Positions 25,474-35,213 of a DNA stretch of 64,000 nucleotides are shown here, one piece after another. This stretch comes from Paenibacillus pectinilyticus (GTDB lineage Bacteria; Bacillota; Bacilli; Paenibacillales; NBRC-103111). Location: assembly GCF_001700435.1 (NCBI RefSeq), contig NZ_LYPC01000014.1:930001-994000 (forward strand). Reading direction: 5' to 3'. The position numbers and the translations under genes are program-made. Under the pieces are notes generated by a model, which was given only the letters and a program-made list of their open reading frames with translations, ran no database searches and had not been told where the DNA came from. The number at the start of each line of letters is the position of its first letter. The first letter of the stretch is position 1.

Positions 25474-26415
25474 ATGGCGTCAGTAGCTCTAACCGTCACA
25501 GAAGAGAAGAAGCGTACTCGTCGTAAAAAAAGTTTTCAGCAAAAGCTGTATCCGTTCCATTTTGTACTTGGCGCGTTGATTTTATATGGTTTTTTATATG
25601 TCATACCTAGTTTAATGGGGATTTATTACTCCTTTACCGACTGGAGCCAATTCAATCAAGGAATTCATTTTGTCGGCTTGGCGAACTATAAAGCGATCTT
25701 TGTAGAAGACAATGCGGGCGTTCATTATGTGCAATACATCTTCAATACACTCAAATTCACCGGTATTACGACTGTTTTAAAAGGTGTCATTGCCCTTGGT
25801 TTAGCGCTGCTCGTTAATAAAGGCATTCGCTTCAAAAATATCCATCGTGGATTGATCTTCCTGCCGGCCATCCTTTCCTTCATTGTGACAGGTTTGGTGT
25901 TCAAATCGATCTTGCATCCGACGACTGGATTGTTGAATCATTTGCTGACTTCCATCGGATTAGAAGGGTTGGCACAATCATGGCTGACCGATCCGAGTTG
26001 GGTGTTTACCTCGATCTATGCAGTTGATGCATGGAAGGGTGTGGGTTATTTAATGACGATCTTTCTCGCAGGCTTGCAAACGATTCCAGAGGAATATTAT
26101 GAAGCAGCAGAAATCGATGGTGCCAGGTTTTGGCGAAAATTGTTCCATGTCACGTTCCCTTTGCTCATGCCGGCTGTTATGGTAACGACGGTGCTTAGCG
26201 TCTTATATGGGCTGCGCGTATTTGATATCATCTACGTGCTTACCAATGGCGGGCCTGGTGATTTGACCGATGTTCTCTATACCGTTGTTTTAAAAACATT
26301 CGGCTACGGCTACTACGCCGTTGGTTCCGCGCTTTCTTCCATTTTGTTTGTATTTATGATCATCATCGGTTACTTCATGATTCAATTCATGATCAAAAAT
26401 GAGGTCGAATTATAA
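25474..26415 (+). CDS. Sugar ABC transporter permease, MalF-like (module A)
   Basis: Membrane subunit of 313 residues with about six helices and a basic cytoplasmic N-terminus (EEKKRTRRKKSF). The EAA loop reads EAAEIDGARFWRKLFHVTFP. The segment FDIIYVLTNGGPGDLTDVL near the C-terminus is a hallmark of sugar permeases of this family. The ATG at 25474 was chosen over GTG 25447 because AGGAGGAGAACGG directly precedes it. Its stop overlaps the start of the next permease by one base (TAATG). Confidence 0.93.
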   Translation: MASVALTVTEEKKRTRRKKSFQQKLYPFHFVLGALILYGFLYVIPSLMGIYYSFTDWSQFNQGIHFVGLANYKAIFVEDNAGVHYVQYIFNTLKFTGITTVLKGVIALGLALLVNKGIRFKNIHRGLIFLPAILSFIVTGLVFKSILHPTTGLLNHLLTSIGLEGLAQSWLTDPSWVFTSIYAVDAWKGVGYLMTIFLAGLQTIPEEYYEAAEIDGARFWRKLFHVTFPLLMPAVMVTTVLSVLYGLRVFDIIYVLTNGGPGDLTDVLYTVVLKTFGYGYYAVGSALSSILFVFMIIIGYFMIQFMIKNEVEL

Positions 26416-27239
26416 TGAACACATCTAAAATTATGCTATGGGTGACCAAAAACACAGCCGTTTGGCTGATCAGTCTCGTCATGTTCATTCCATTTATACT
26501 TGTGCTACTGAATTCCTTCAAGTCTGTAGGCGAATCTACATCCATGTCCATGTCATGGCCGACTAGCTGGCACTTTGGGAATTATGTGGAGGTTTTTAAG
26601 AAAGGAAAGCTGCTCACCAGCTTTTATAACAGCTTGTACTATGCCATCATTTCCAATGCCGTAGGTGTTATTTTCAGCGCGATGGCGGCCTATGTCCTCT
26701 CCAGAAATCGAACCAAGTGGAACCACTTCCTGTTCTTTTTTATTGTGTTGGGGATTGCCCTGCCGATAAACCAGATTCCGCTTACGAAAATGATGCAAAT
26801 GACGCATCTGATTGACACGCGTACAGGGATGGCTTTGCTCTTTGCTTCGCTGCAAATTCCCTTTAGCGTATTTCTAATTTATGGTTTCATCGGCACGATT
26901 CCTAAGCAATTGGACGAATCTGGGAGCATTGACGGCTGCGGGCGTTGGTCGTTATTTATCAAGATCATTTTACCTTTACTTTTACCGGCATTAACCACGG
27001 TGATTGTGCTGAATTTCTTGAATACATGGAATGATTTTATGCTTCCGCTGTATTTCCTTCACACCACAGAGCTGTGGCCGATGACGTTGGCGATTTACTC
27101 GTTCTTTGGCCGATATTCGGTCCAGTGGAATCTCGTATGTGCGGATATTATGTTGACCAGCCTGCCGGTTATTCTCGTTTATTTGGTAGGACAGCGGTAT
27201 ATCGTTGCTGGGATGACAGCAGGTGCGGTGAAGGGGTAA
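26415..27239 (+). CDS. Sugar ABC transporter permease, MalG-like (module A)
   Basis: Second membrane subunit of 274 residues, with the EAA loop ESGSIDGCGRWSLFIKIILP and the C-terminal AGMTAGAVKG usual for this family. It is translationally coupled to the upstream permease through a one-base overlap. The secreted GH39-like enzyme follows after 45 bp, so transport and degradation genes share a transcript. Confidence 0.93.
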   Translation: MNTSKIMLWVTKNTAVWLISLVMFIPFILVLLNSFKSVGESTSMSMSWPTSWHFGNYVEVFKKGKLLTSFYNSLYYAIISNAVGVIFSAMAAYVLSRNRTKWNHFLFFFIVLGIALPINQIPLTKMMQMTHLIDTRTGMALLFASLQIPFSVFLIYGFIGTIPKQLDESGSIDGCGRWSLFIKIILPLLLPALTTVIVLNFLNTWNDFMLPLYFLHTTELWPMTLAIYSFFGRYSVQWNLVCADIMLTSLPVILVYLVGQRYIVAGMTAGAVKG

Positions 27240-27284
27240 TGTAGGCCAAGCGCACCATAATCGGATAAAGGGGTTGACATTGAC

Positions 27285-29444
27285 ATGTTAAAATCAGTTC
27301 GATGGACGCAATTCGTTGGGTATATAACGTTTGTCATGCTATGTCTTATAGTCACCGCAGTAATGGCTCCAAGTTCGGCTTCAGCAGCCGTTCAAACGGT
27401 AACGGTAGATTTAAATCCTAACAATGGTGCTCCTACGTATCGCGGATCTGGCTTTCTCTATGGATTAAGTGCAGATGGAAGCGCTCCAGCAGGCTCGCTG
27501 TTATCGGATTTGAAACCCAAGCTGTTTCGAGGCGGCGGTGCTGGACTGAGCGGTGGGGCTTGGGCGGTTGGCGGTTACAACGGTTATGTGACCCGTTTTA
27601 ATTCGATTCTTGCGCAATATAATCGAGTGAACGCGATTGGTGCTAAATATCAAATCCTAGTGAGTGATGTCTGGGGCTCTGACGGGCGGACCATTCCAGA
27701 TAATACGCAGCCGATTTTCCCTGGAGATAACGGGAATTGGACATCGTGGAACAATTTTATCACACAGCTGGTGACAGATAAAAAAGCGAATAACATGTCT
27801 AACGCGCGGTATGACATCTGGAATGAGCCAGATGGCGCTTATTTCTGGCCGCGTTCTGAGGCGCAATATTTCGAGATGTGGAAACGAAGTGTGCAATTAA
27901 TTCGTTCTTTGGATGCTAACGCGGTTATTGTTGGTCCCGGGTATGGAGGCTTTAATGCGAATCAATTAAGCACCTGGCTGGATTATGCCAAAGCGAATAA
28001 TGTACTTCCCAACATATTGGATTGGCATTTCAGCGCTGATCCTGTGGCGGATGTGCAGACCGCGCAAGGCTTGCTCACGGCGAAGAGTATTACCTCTGTG
28101 TCGGGGATGACCATTGGTGAATATATTTGGTCTGCGCAGCAAAATGCGGGTTATACCGCTTGGTATTTAGCTAGATTAGAAAAATCCGGCGTGCTTGGCG
28201 CTAACCATGCTATCTGGGATCATTGCTGTGATCAAGGGCTTTTGGATGATATTCTGACCACGAGTTCGCAAAAGAAAGGGCAATGGTGGGCTTACAAAAG
28301 CTATGCCGATATGTCTGGAACGATTGTAGGCACTACTGCCTCTGCCAATATTGATGGTGTAGCCAGTAAGGATGCAACGAAACAATCCGCCTCTATTTTG
28401 TTAGGAAATCGTGGCGGCGAGACAGGCGATATGGACGTGAACGTCATTAATTTGAATACTGCTGCTTACTTGATCAACAATGGGAAAACGCATGTCGTCG
28501 TATCATGGATTAATAATCTCGATCCGCTGGCTGCACCAGTCGTGACCCAATCCTTCGATGCTACAGTCGTGAACAATGCGATTCGAGTAACAATCCCTTG
28601 GAATTATGATGTAGATGCCTTCACGATTGCATTGACTCCAGCAAGTGCATCGGCACCGGGTGAAACGAACCTGCCGGGCAAGCTGGAAGCGGAGAATTAT
28701 AGCATGATGAATGGCATTCAAACCGAAACGACAAATGATACGGGCGGCGGATTGAATGTTGGTTGGACGGATGCCGGTGATTGGATGGACTACCCTGTGA
28801 ACGTGCAGAACACGGGCACGTATACTGTCGGATTCCGGGTGGCTAGTGTCAATACAACAGGTCAAATTCAGTTGAAGAACAGTGCAGGTACCGTATTGAG
28901 CACCGTCAATGTACCGAATACAGGCGGATGGCAGACGTGGACTACAGTGAATGCTACTGTCAACTTGACAGCAGGAGGACAGACAATTCGTCTTTATGTA
29001 CCTACCGGAGGCTTTAACGTGAATTGGTTGAACTTTACACTGAACCCACCGACAGGGCCTGTAGTTTATCAAGCAGAGAATGCCGTACTTGCCGGCGGCG
29101 CTAAGATTATGACGGATCATACAGGGTTTACCGGTACTGGATTTGTTGCGGGTTATGAATTCCAAGGACCATCAACGGCCTTTACAGTGAATGCGGCGTC
29201 GCAAGGCAATTATAATGTAGAACTGCGTTATGCGAACGGATCGGGCAGTGTGCGAACACTCAGTATTTATGTCAATGGTACGAAAATCAAACAAACCAGC
29301 CTGACGAATCTAGCCAATTGGGATACGTGGGGAACTAAGACAGAAGTCTTGAACCTGCAGGCGGGCAACAACACGATTACGTACAAATTTGATGCAGGTG
29401 ACAGCGGTTTGGTCAATCTGGATAAAATTTCGGTCAGTCCCTAG
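27285..29444 (+). CDS. Secreted GH39-like glycosidase with CBM6 and CBM35-like modules
   Basis: Secreted enzyme of 719 residues. The signal peptide runs to about residue 36 (ends SSASAAV). The catalytic TIM barrel (about 37-345) shows general acid Glu181 in DIWNEPDG and a nucleophile-type Glu279 in TIGEYI, the clan GH-A arrangement, with overall resemblance to GH39-like proteins. After a beta domain, a CBM6 module (about 465-590, LEAENYSMMNG with GWTDAGDWMDYPV) and a CBM35-like module (about 595-719, YQAENAVLAGG with NLDKISVSP) follow. A paralogous catalytic domain without modules is encoded at 51904. It is the first enzyme gene of module A and presumably generates the oligosaccharide for its importer. 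Family assignment by eye. Confidence 0.75.
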   Translation: MLKSVRWTQFVGYITFVMLCLIVTAVMAPSSASAAVQTVTVDLNPNNGAPTYRGSGFLYGLSADGSAPAGSLLSDLKPKLFRGGGAGLSGGAWAVGGYNGYVTRFNSILAQYNRVNAIGAKYQILVSDVWGSDGRTIPDNTQPIFPGDNGNWTSWNNFITQLVTDKKANNMSNARYDIWNEPDGAYFWPRSEAQYFEMWKRSVQLIRSLDANAVIVGPGYGGFNANQLSTWLDYAKANNVLPNILDWHFSADPVADVQTAQGLLTAKSITSVSGMTIGEYIWSAQQNAGYTAWYLARLEKSGVLGANHAIWDHCCDQGLLDDILTTSSQKKGQWWAYKSYADMSGTIVGTTASANIDGVASKDATKQSASILLGNRGGETGDMDVNVINLNTAAYLINNGKTHVVVSWINNLDPLAAPVVTQSFDATVVNNAIRVTIPWNYDVDAFTIALTPASASAPGETNLPGKLEAENYSMMNGIQTETTNDTGGGLNVGWTDAGDWMDYPVNVQNTGTYTVGFRVASVNTTGQIQLKNSAGTVLSTVNVPNTGGWQTWTTVNATVNLTAGGQTIRLYVPTGGFNVNWLNFTLNPPTGPVVYQAENAVLAGGAKIMTDHTGFTGTGFVAGYEFQGPSTAFTVNAASQGNYNVELRYANGSGSVRTLSIYVNGTKIKQTSLTNLANWDTWGTKTEVLNLQAGNNTITYKFDAGDSGLVNLDKISVSP

Positions 29445-29462
29445 TTATGCGAGGAGGAACAC

Positions 29463-31814
29463 ATGAAAGACTTTGCTTTTCCCATATCGAATCGTCCTAT
29501 CGATATCAGTAAGGATTTTACGGTACAAGAAAATACGTATTTTATGGCGGCCGAAATCACGCAGTTCGATAGTCGAACAGCGACAGGCGTTGTACAATTT
29601 CGCAGGTATGCACGTAAAGCTAGGATCTGTTTTAATCAGGTGAGTATGCCTTTCGAAGAGACGATGCCTTGGGAATTTCCACCTGAATATGATCACCATC
29701 TGAGCGTTCCGATTGCGATTTCCTTTGTTACGAATCGTACCGTGCGTGTTCGAATGTCCGCGAGAACGGTTCGGAAGAAGCAGAATGAGGGTCCTTCCCT
29801 GATGATACCGGAAGCCGTGCCGGTGGATGCAAGCTGGGAAATTGAAGAATCAGATGCCTTTACCATCTATCGGCAGCGGCATGGCTCTGTGAAGGTGATC
29901 TACGCTCCGTTCCAAGTTGAACTACGTGACCCAAACGGCAAGTTGTTAACCAAAACGGAGCAAATTAACGATACCAAAAATCTGGAAAACTCAGAGCCCA
30001 TGCCATTCTCCATTGTTCGTCGTGCCCTTGATTTTCAAAGAAGATTAGCTGCGAGCTTCTCGCTAAGTCCGGATGAAAAAATATTCGGCTGCGGTGAATC
30101 CTTTACACGATTGAATAAACGAGGACAGAAGCTTGTATTATGTACGTCGGATGCGTTCGGTGCACAGAGTCAGGAGATGTATAAACCGATTCCATTCTTT
30201 ATGAGCGATAAGGGATACGGGATGTTTGTCCATACCTCAGCTCCGCTGACGTTTGATTTTGGCAACACGTATGATAGCACGAATACGATCTTCCTCGGTG
30301 ATGAAGAGATGGATTTGTTTCTATTCCTGGGCAGCCCGAAAGAGATTTTGTCCGAATACACCGCGCTAACAGGAAGAAGTCCAGTGCCGCCTTTATGGTC
30401 CTTCGGATTGTGGATGAGTCGAATTACGTATAAATCGGAGGAAGAAGTAAGAGAAGTAGCAGCTAAACTGCAGGAGCATCGGATACCTTGCGATGTTATT
30501 CACCTGGACACCGGCTGGTTTGAACAGGATTGGCGCTGTAATTATCAATTCTCGAAGGAACGTTTCGAGGATCCTGAAGTGATGATTCAGGATATGCGGG
30601 AGCAAGGTTATCGGCTTAGCTTGTGGCAGCTGCCTTATTTTACACCGGGGAATGAGCTGTACCAAGAAATGATCGAGGCCGGGTATGTGGTGACGGATAG
30701 CAATGGGAATTTGCCTACAGAGGATGCCATTCTGGACTTCAGTAATCCTGGCGCGGTAGCTTGGTATCAAGCGCATATTGCTCGTCTGTTGGCCAAAGGA
30801 ATTGGTGCAATCAAAGTTGATTTTGGCGAGGCAGCTCCTATCCATGGGCATTACCACTCGGGGAAAAGCGGGTTCTACGAGCACAACCTGTATCCGCTTC
30901 GGTACAATAAAGCTGTGGCAGATATGACAGAAGCGATCCATGGTGAGTCCATCATTTGGGCGCGTAGTGCTTGGGCGGGGAGTCAGCGATATCCGATTCA
31001 CTGGGGTGGAGATGCAGAGAACACGGACAGCGCCATGGCGGCTTCCTTGAGAGCGGGACTATCGCTCGGGCTGTGCGGATTTTCATTTTGGAGTCACGAT
31101 ATTGGCGGATTTGTTCAAAAGAGTCCAGAAGCGCTCTATCGCCGGTGGCTCCCGTTCGGGATGTTAGTCTCCCACAGTCGCTGTCACGGAGCTCCACCTA
31201 AGGAGCCATGGGCTTACAGCGATGCCTTCATGGATGCTTTCCGCCTAGCGGTGGAAATGAAATATAAGCTGCTGCCGTATATCTATACGCAGGCACATAT
31301 GAGCTCTGAACAGGGCTTTCCGCTGGTTCGATCGTTGTTCTTTGAATTTCCGCAGGATGCTACTTCCTGGTACATCGAGGACGAGTATATGCTTGGAACC
31401 GATATATTGGTTGCTCCGCTCATGGAGGAAGGCACAGGTCGGAACGTTTATTTGCCAGCTGGTCAATGGATCGACTATCAAACAGGTCGGGTGTATGCAG
31501 GCGCAGCTTGGCATGCGATAGAAGCGGGAGTCATTCCGATTGTTATGCTGGTGAGGGAAGGAGCAGCTATTCTTCATTTGAAAGAAGCAGCGCTGACAAC
31601 GAATCACCTCGATTGGGATCGGATGGTGTGTACGTTGTATATGGCTTCAGAAGTGGAAGAAATTATTCAACGTACATTTTACCACCCGCTGGAAGAGAAG
31701 TTATATACAGTAGAAGTGACGCAGACGAATGGCTGCTTTCAATTTACTGAGGCAACGAAGCAGCAGATACAAGCGTGGGATTGGGAAATTATGAGTGGTG
31801 CGAGCTCGAAATAA
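29463..31814 (+). CDS. GH31 alpha-xylosidase-like glycosidase
   Basis: Cytoplasmic enzyme of 783 residues, no signal peptide. The GH31 barrel shows nucleophile Asp453 in KVDFGE and acid/base Asp517 in WGGDAENTDSAM. The order HLDTGWFEQDWRCNYQF, LYPLRYNKAVADM and SHSRCHGAPPKEPW matches the YicI-type alpha-xylosidases more than alpha-glucosidases. An N-terminal beta-sandwich and C-terminal beta domains flank it. The ATG follows GCGAGGAGGAACAC, 18 bp after the GH39-like gene. It would remove non-reducing-end xylose from imported xyloglucan oligosaccharides (inference from family). A terminator at 31822 closes module A. Confidence 0.88.
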   Translation: MKDFAFPISNRPIDISKDFTVQENTYFMAAEITQFDSRTATGVVQFRRYARKARICFNQVSMPFEETMPWEFPPEYDHHLSVPIAISFVTNRTVRVRMSARTVRKKQNEGPSLMIPEAVPVDASWEIEESDAFTIYRQRHGSVKVIYAPFQVELRDPNGKLLTKTEQINDTKNLENSEPMPFSIVRRALDFQRRLAASFSLSPDEKIFGCGESFTRLNKRGQKLVLCTSDAFGAQSQEMYKPIPFFMSDKGYGMFVHTSAPLTFDFGNTYDSTNTIFLGDEEMDLFLFLGSPKEILSEYTALTGRSPVPPLWSFGLWMSRITYKSEEEVREVAAKLQEHRIPCDVIHLDTGWFEQDWRCNYQFSKERFEDPEVMIQDMREQGYRLSLWQLPYFTPGNELYQEMIEAGYVVTDSNGNLPTEDAILDFSNPGAVAWYQAHIARLLAKGIGAIKVDFGEAAPIHGHYHSGKSGFYEHNLYPLRYNKAVADMTEAIHGESIIWARSAWAGSQRYPIHWGGDAENTDSAMAASLRAGLSLGLCGFSFWSHDIGGFVQKSPEALYRRWLPFGMLVSHSRCHGAPPKEPWAYSDAFMDAFRLAVEMKYKLLPYIYTQAHMSSEQGFPLVRSLFFEFPQDATSWYIEDEYMLGTDILVAPLMEEGTGRNVYLPAGQWIDYQTGRVYAGAAWHAIEAGVIPIVMLVREGAAILHLKEAALTTNHLDWDRMVCTLYMASEVEEIIQRTFYHPLEEKLYTVEVTQTNGCFQFTEATKQQIQAWDWEIMSGASSK

Positions 31815-31821
31815 ACAGTTG

Positions 31822-31855
31822 GCCTTACGATTCGTCGTAGGGCTTTTTCTTTTTG
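31822..31855 (+). terminator. Rho-independent terminator of module A
   Basis: GCCTTACGA and TCGTAGGGC form a stem with a TTCG tetraloop, followed by TTTTTCTTTTT. It is strong and closes the operon beginning with the binding protein at 23993. Confidence 0.92.
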
Positions 31856-32027
31856 TCTAGCGTGTGCTTATGGGAGATTTGAAAGGTGATTAGAGTGTGC
31901 ATGACAGTGGTCATAAATCGTTCATAGATCGTTCAAATGATCCAAAAATCCACCATATACGGAGCCATTACCGAGTGGTATACTATTTCAACAGTTTAAT
32001 ATTTAGACAGTGAAAGGAGCGCTCTGT

Positions 32028-33866
32028 GTGTTAGCACGGCTCAATCATAGATTCTTTTTATTTCCGCTATTTATTGTGATCAAAATTTATATGGCATGGA
32101 TGATTTTATTTGAAACAGGACCTTCCGCAAGGATCCTTTTAACCGAAATACCAGCAATTTTGATTACGTATTGTATCGTCGAATACTTTGTGAAAAAACA
32201 TAAAATCGCCTGGTACTTAGCCGTTGACCTTATCATCACGATTTTGTTTTTCTCACTTGTGATCTATTATAAGCATTTTGGTGTCATTGCTACGTATCAT
32301 GTGTTAACCCAAGCCAAGCAAGTAGGCGCTGTCCAGAAAAGTATTTTTTCTGTGATCGAGCCCCAATATTTCCTATTCTTTTTGGACATTGTGGTTATTG
32401 GTTTCTTTGCATTTTTCAGAAAAAAGCAGCCAAGAGTCTGGAAGCCGATTAGTTTCAAAATCGTTACAAGCGTCGCTTGTTTCTCTCTTTTACTGTGCGC
32501 CATAAGTGTCATTCCTAACCGCGGTTCTTTTAATGAAAATGTAAAAGCAAGTAAAATGGGCATATTAAATTATGAAATGTATAATCTGCTTTCGCAAAAG
32601 AAAGAGGAAATTATCAGTGCAGATCTAATCACACAACCGGCCATTGATGCCTTGAAGAATAAAATTACGGCAGAACAACCAGCCCTGCAAGGCGCGGCGG
32701 AGGGCAAAAATTTGATTATCATTCAAATGGAATCTCTGCAAAACTTTTTGATCGGGATGAACATTGACGGTAAAGAGGTTACGCCAAACCTCAATAAATT
32801 GGCCCAATCGAACTATTACTTCCCCAAATTTTATCAGCAAATTGGTCAAGGCAATACGTCGGATGCTGAGTTTATGATCAATACATCGTATTATGTACCA
32901 CCGGATGGCCCGGCCACACAAGTCTACGGCAAGAAAAATTTACCGAGTCTTCCGAAGCTGCTTGAAGAACAAGGCTATACGACGATGAATTTCCATACGA
33001 ACGAAGTTGGCTTCTGGAACCGTGATGATTTGTACAAGGCGATTGGCTTTGATACGTATTATGACAAACAATTTTTCAAAGACGAGGATGCTTTCTTTTA
33101 CGGCTCCTCCGATGAAGTACTGTACAGAAAAACCGCTGAAGAGTTAGCGAATTATCAGAGCAAGGGGACACCATTTTACGCGCATATCATTTCTATGAGT
33201 TCGCATAATCCATTTACGATTCCCGAGGAAAAATATAAGATGACCCTGCCTGAACGCTATGAAGGCACGTTTGTAGGGGACTATATTCGCGCTGAAAACT
33301 ATGCCGACTATTCACTCGGATTGTTTATCGATGATTTGAAGGCGCGAGGAATTTGGGAAAACAGCGTCGTTGTCGTCTATGGCGATCATCGCGGATTACC
33401 GCTATTTTCTTTGAAAGCTGATGATAAAGCATTAATGCAAGAGGCCTTGGGGCATGAATATGCCGAAAAAGAACTGATTAACATTCCGCTCATTATCGCG
33501 GCAGATGGTGTTACCTCCCCTAAAGTACAGACGCAACTTGGCGGGCAAGTGGATGTGCTGCCGACTGTTGCCAACTTACTGGGCGTATCGCTTACGGACT
33601 ATATGCACTTTGGTCAAGATTTGCTCAACCAAACCAGTTATAACCTGCTGCCGCAGCGCTATTACCTGCCAACGGGATCCTTTGTAAATAGCGAGGAGCT
33701 GTTCATGTCTGGCAGTGGATTCGATGATGGCAACTACTATACGCTTGCCGGTAATGCCCATGATCATCAGTCGGCTACCGAAGATGAATTTAATCGTGCA
33801 TTGAAGCTGCTGCAGCTATCGGATAGCTATGTGTCGCAGTTGCCAGATCGGTTGGAAGAGGATTAA
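32028..33866 (+). CDS. LTA synthase-like membrane sulfatase-fold protein
   Basis: A 612-residue membrane enzyme of the lipoteichoic-acid synthase family, which transfers glycerol phosphate from phosphatidylglycerol outside the membrane. About five N-terminal helices precede an extracellular sulfatase-fold domain. LtaS motifs are visible: IIIQMESLQNF; QIGQGNTSDAEFM with nucleophile-type Thr277; HTNEVGFWNRDDLYKAIGFD; and VVYGDHRG near the metal site. GTG 32028 was chosen because GAAAGGAGC stands about 8 bases upstream; GTG 32010 precedes that site. It is a single gene with its own terminator and is unrelated to sugar uptake. Whether it is the main LTA synthase or a paralogue cannot be judged. 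Confidence 0.88.
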   Translation: MLARLNHRFFLFPLFIVIKIYMAWMILFETGPSARILLTEIPAILITYCIVEYFVKKHKIAWYLAVDLIITILFFSLVIYYKHFGVIATYHVLTQAKQVGAVQKSIFSVIEPQYFLFFLDIVVIGFFAFFRKKQPRVWKPISFKIVTSVACFSLLLCAISVIPNRGSFNENVKASKMGILNYEMYNLLSQKKEEIISADLITQPAIDALKNKITAEQPALQGAAEGKNLIIIQMESLQNFLIGMNIDGKEVTPNLNKLAQSNYYFPKFYQQIGQGNTSDAEFMINTSYYVPPDGPATQVYGKKNLPSLPKLLEEQGYTTMNFHTNEVGFWNRDDLYKAIGFDTYYDKQFFKDEDAFFYGSSDEVLYRKTAEELANYQSKGTPFYAHIISMSSHNPFTIPEEKYKMTLPERYEGTFVGDYIRAENYADYSLGLFIDDLKARGIWENSVVVVYGDHRGLPLFSLKADDKALMQEALGHEYAEKELINIPLIIAADGVTSPKVQTQLGGQVDVLPTVANLLGVSLTDYMHFGQDLLNQTSYNLLPQRYYLPTGSFVNSEELFMSGSGFDDGNYYTLAGNAHDHQSATEDEFNRALKLLQLSDSYVSQLPDRLEED

Positions 33867-33872
33867 GGATAG

Positions 33873-33920
33873 GAGGGTGCCCCTCCGCCATTATGATGGC
33901 GTTGGGATGCCCTCTTTTTG
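33873..33920 (+). terminator. Rho-independent terminator after the LTA-synthase-like gene
   Basis: GAGGGTGCCC pairs with GGGATGCCCTC with an inner GCCAT/ATGGC stem, followed by TTTTTG. Confidence 0.88.
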
Positions 33921-34084
33921 CGTTCGAATGTGAGGGCATTTCCCGGGGAATATCTGATTGACGATTGGTTTATAAGATGTAAAGAGTGGTGTAGTTTAGT
34001 GTGAACTGGTGAATTTAAGAAACAGGGGGTGAATAAGACAATGAGAAGGGCCTATTCGTTTAAAATCTGACTAGTTGGATGGCT

Positions 34085-34105
34085 TAAGTAAGCGGAGAGT
34101 GCTTA
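34085..34105. repeat. 21-bp inverted repeat, copy 1
   Basis: TAAGTA-N9-TGCTTA type element with downstream TTTCATC. Family form is TAAGCA-N9-TGCTTA; this copy keeps GAGAGTGCTTA. Confidence 0.6.
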
Positions 34106-34234
34106 TTTCATCTCAATAACATAGTTGCAGCACGATTTGTAGAGAATACGCACTCACTGAGGGCTTATTAGATGAATAAATATAGGCACATGTAACTTCC
34201 TTATCTGATTGGGTTAGAGCTAGCGAGTGATTGC

Positions 34235-34900
34235 TTATCCGAAAAGGCTACGATGTTTACCAGTTAGTTTGTAAGAGCGAATACGCGTGGTTCCCGAAGC
34301 GGGTTGCAATAGCTCCAATTGAACAAGTCTACGTAGAAGTTTACCAGCATGGTTTCTGCAAATGTGCAGTTGTTCAGAAATTGAATAGGGAAGGAGGGGG
34401 GCGTGGGTACGTCCTGCGATTCTAATAATTTCCATTTCCTCTAAGGATAACACAGGCCCTGTATATTGTTCACCAAACCAACTCCCCATCATTTGGAGAA
34501 CTAGTTGTTGGCTTCGGCGCGGTTTTTCTTTGATTTCATCATAAGCGAATCGAAGTACTTTCCATCCATCCAAGATAAGATGATTTTGACGCGTCAACTG
34601 GTCTGCAAACTGCCAACGGTTCAGATCCGAATGGTGAGATTTATAACCATCAATTTCAATACAGACCCTATGAGTTCCTCGTATGTAGGCAAAATCCAAA
34701 AAACGAACCCCATCTTTGAAATCAGAAATGGGATATTCCGCATGAAGAAAATCAAAATGGCCAACTGCTGGCCACCAAACCTGCTCGAGAAATAATTTCT
34801 CAGCGTGGCCGTGGCCCTCCGTAAGTCGTCTGCGAGATTCTCCCTCTCTCTTTTGCTGCTGTTCCTGCACAAATTTCTCATAGCAATCGTCGAATCGCAT
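34235..34900 (-). CDS. DUF559-like endonuclease-domain protein
   Basis: A 221-residue cytoplasmic protein. The central part RFLDFAYIRGTHRVCIEIDGYKSHH, then HLILDGWKVLRFAYDEI, has the Asp and Glu-x-Asp pattern of the very-short-patch-repair-like PD-(D/E)xK fold found in DUF559 proteins. A C-terminal part (ISEQLHICRNHAGKLLRRLVQLELL) looks like a winged-helix segment. The ATG at 34900 is preceded by GAGGGGGAAATACG; the longer frame to 35002 lacks one and runs through a hairpin. No methylase or helicase is adjacent. It may be a solitary nuclease or a repair protein. It is flanked on both sides by copies of the same 21-bp inverted repeat. Confidence 0.72.
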   Translation of the reverse strand: MRFDDCYEKFVQEQQQKREGESRRRLTEGHGHAEKLFLEQVWWPAVGHFDFLHAEYPISDFKDGVRFLDFAYIRGTHRVCIEIDGYKSHHSDLNRWQFADQLTRQNHLILDGWKVLRFAYDEIKEKPRRSQQLVLQMMGSWFGEQYTGPVLSLEEMEIIRIAGRTHAPLLPYSISEQLHICRNHAGKLLRRLVQLELLQPASGTTRIRSYKLTGKHRSLFG

Positions 34901-34930
34901 CGTATTTCCCCCTCGGATTGGCGTCAGCAC

Positions 34931-34967
34931 AAACAAAAACCGCCCATCTCCAATTGGAGAGAGCGGT
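34931..34967 (-). terminator. Intrinsic terminator in the leader of the endonuclease-like gene
   Basis: On the minus strand ACCGC...GCGGT encloses CTCC-AATT-GGAG, followed by TTTTTGTTTG. It ends 31 bases before the start codon at 34900, so it either ends upstream transcripts or acts as an attenuator. Confidence 0.7.
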
Positions 34968-35100
34968 CTGTGTGCTTCACGTCCCGAAATATCTATTTCC
35001 ATTTATTGTACTCGAATTCTTATCTGGGTGGCAAGATGCTGCTTACGAATCTGGATGGTAGGATAGCTGGTTGTTAAACTACGAAGAATGCAGCAGAAAT

Positions 35101-35121
35101 TAAGCTATTTGAGAGTGCTTA
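35101..35121. repeat. 21-bp inverted repeat, copy 2
   Basis: Arms TAAGC and GCTTA; shares GAGAGTGCTTATTT with copy 1. Confidence 0.65.
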
Positions 35122-35151
35122 TTTGTTCGTAAATCCGCTGAATGGTGAGGT

Positions 35152-35172
35152 TTAGCAAGTCTGAAGTGCTAA
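35152..35172. repeat. 21-bp inverted repeat, copy 3
   Basis: Arms TTAGCA and TGCTAA are perfectly complementary; both arms changed relative to the other copies, a compensatory pair. Confidence 0.65.
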
Positions 35173-35213
35173 TTATGGGGTAATAGGTGTGGGGGGCTAC
35201 GTTTTGAAGTGGA

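Larger units (their letters stand above)
33867..34234. other. Repeat-bearing intergenic region
   Basis: 368 bp with no supportable gene. It begins with the terminator of the LTA-synthase-like gene, then holds one clear copy of a 21-bp inverted repeat (34085-34105) and at least one degraded one near 34214-34238. Confidence 0.6.

Noticed and set aside
28503-29165. 220-codon minus-strand frame opposite the GH39-like gene
   Set aside because: It is antisense to the CBM6-coding region with Cys/Arg/His-rich shadow composition and no start signal.
30393-31001. 202-codon minus-strand frame opposite the GH31 gene
   Set aside because: It is antisense to the conserved catalytic domain; no ribosome binding site or family motif.
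34231-34425. Small plus-strand gene overlapping the end of the endonuclease-like gene
   Set aside because: No ribosome binding site, no recognisable features, and it is antisense to a gene with a good start and motifs.
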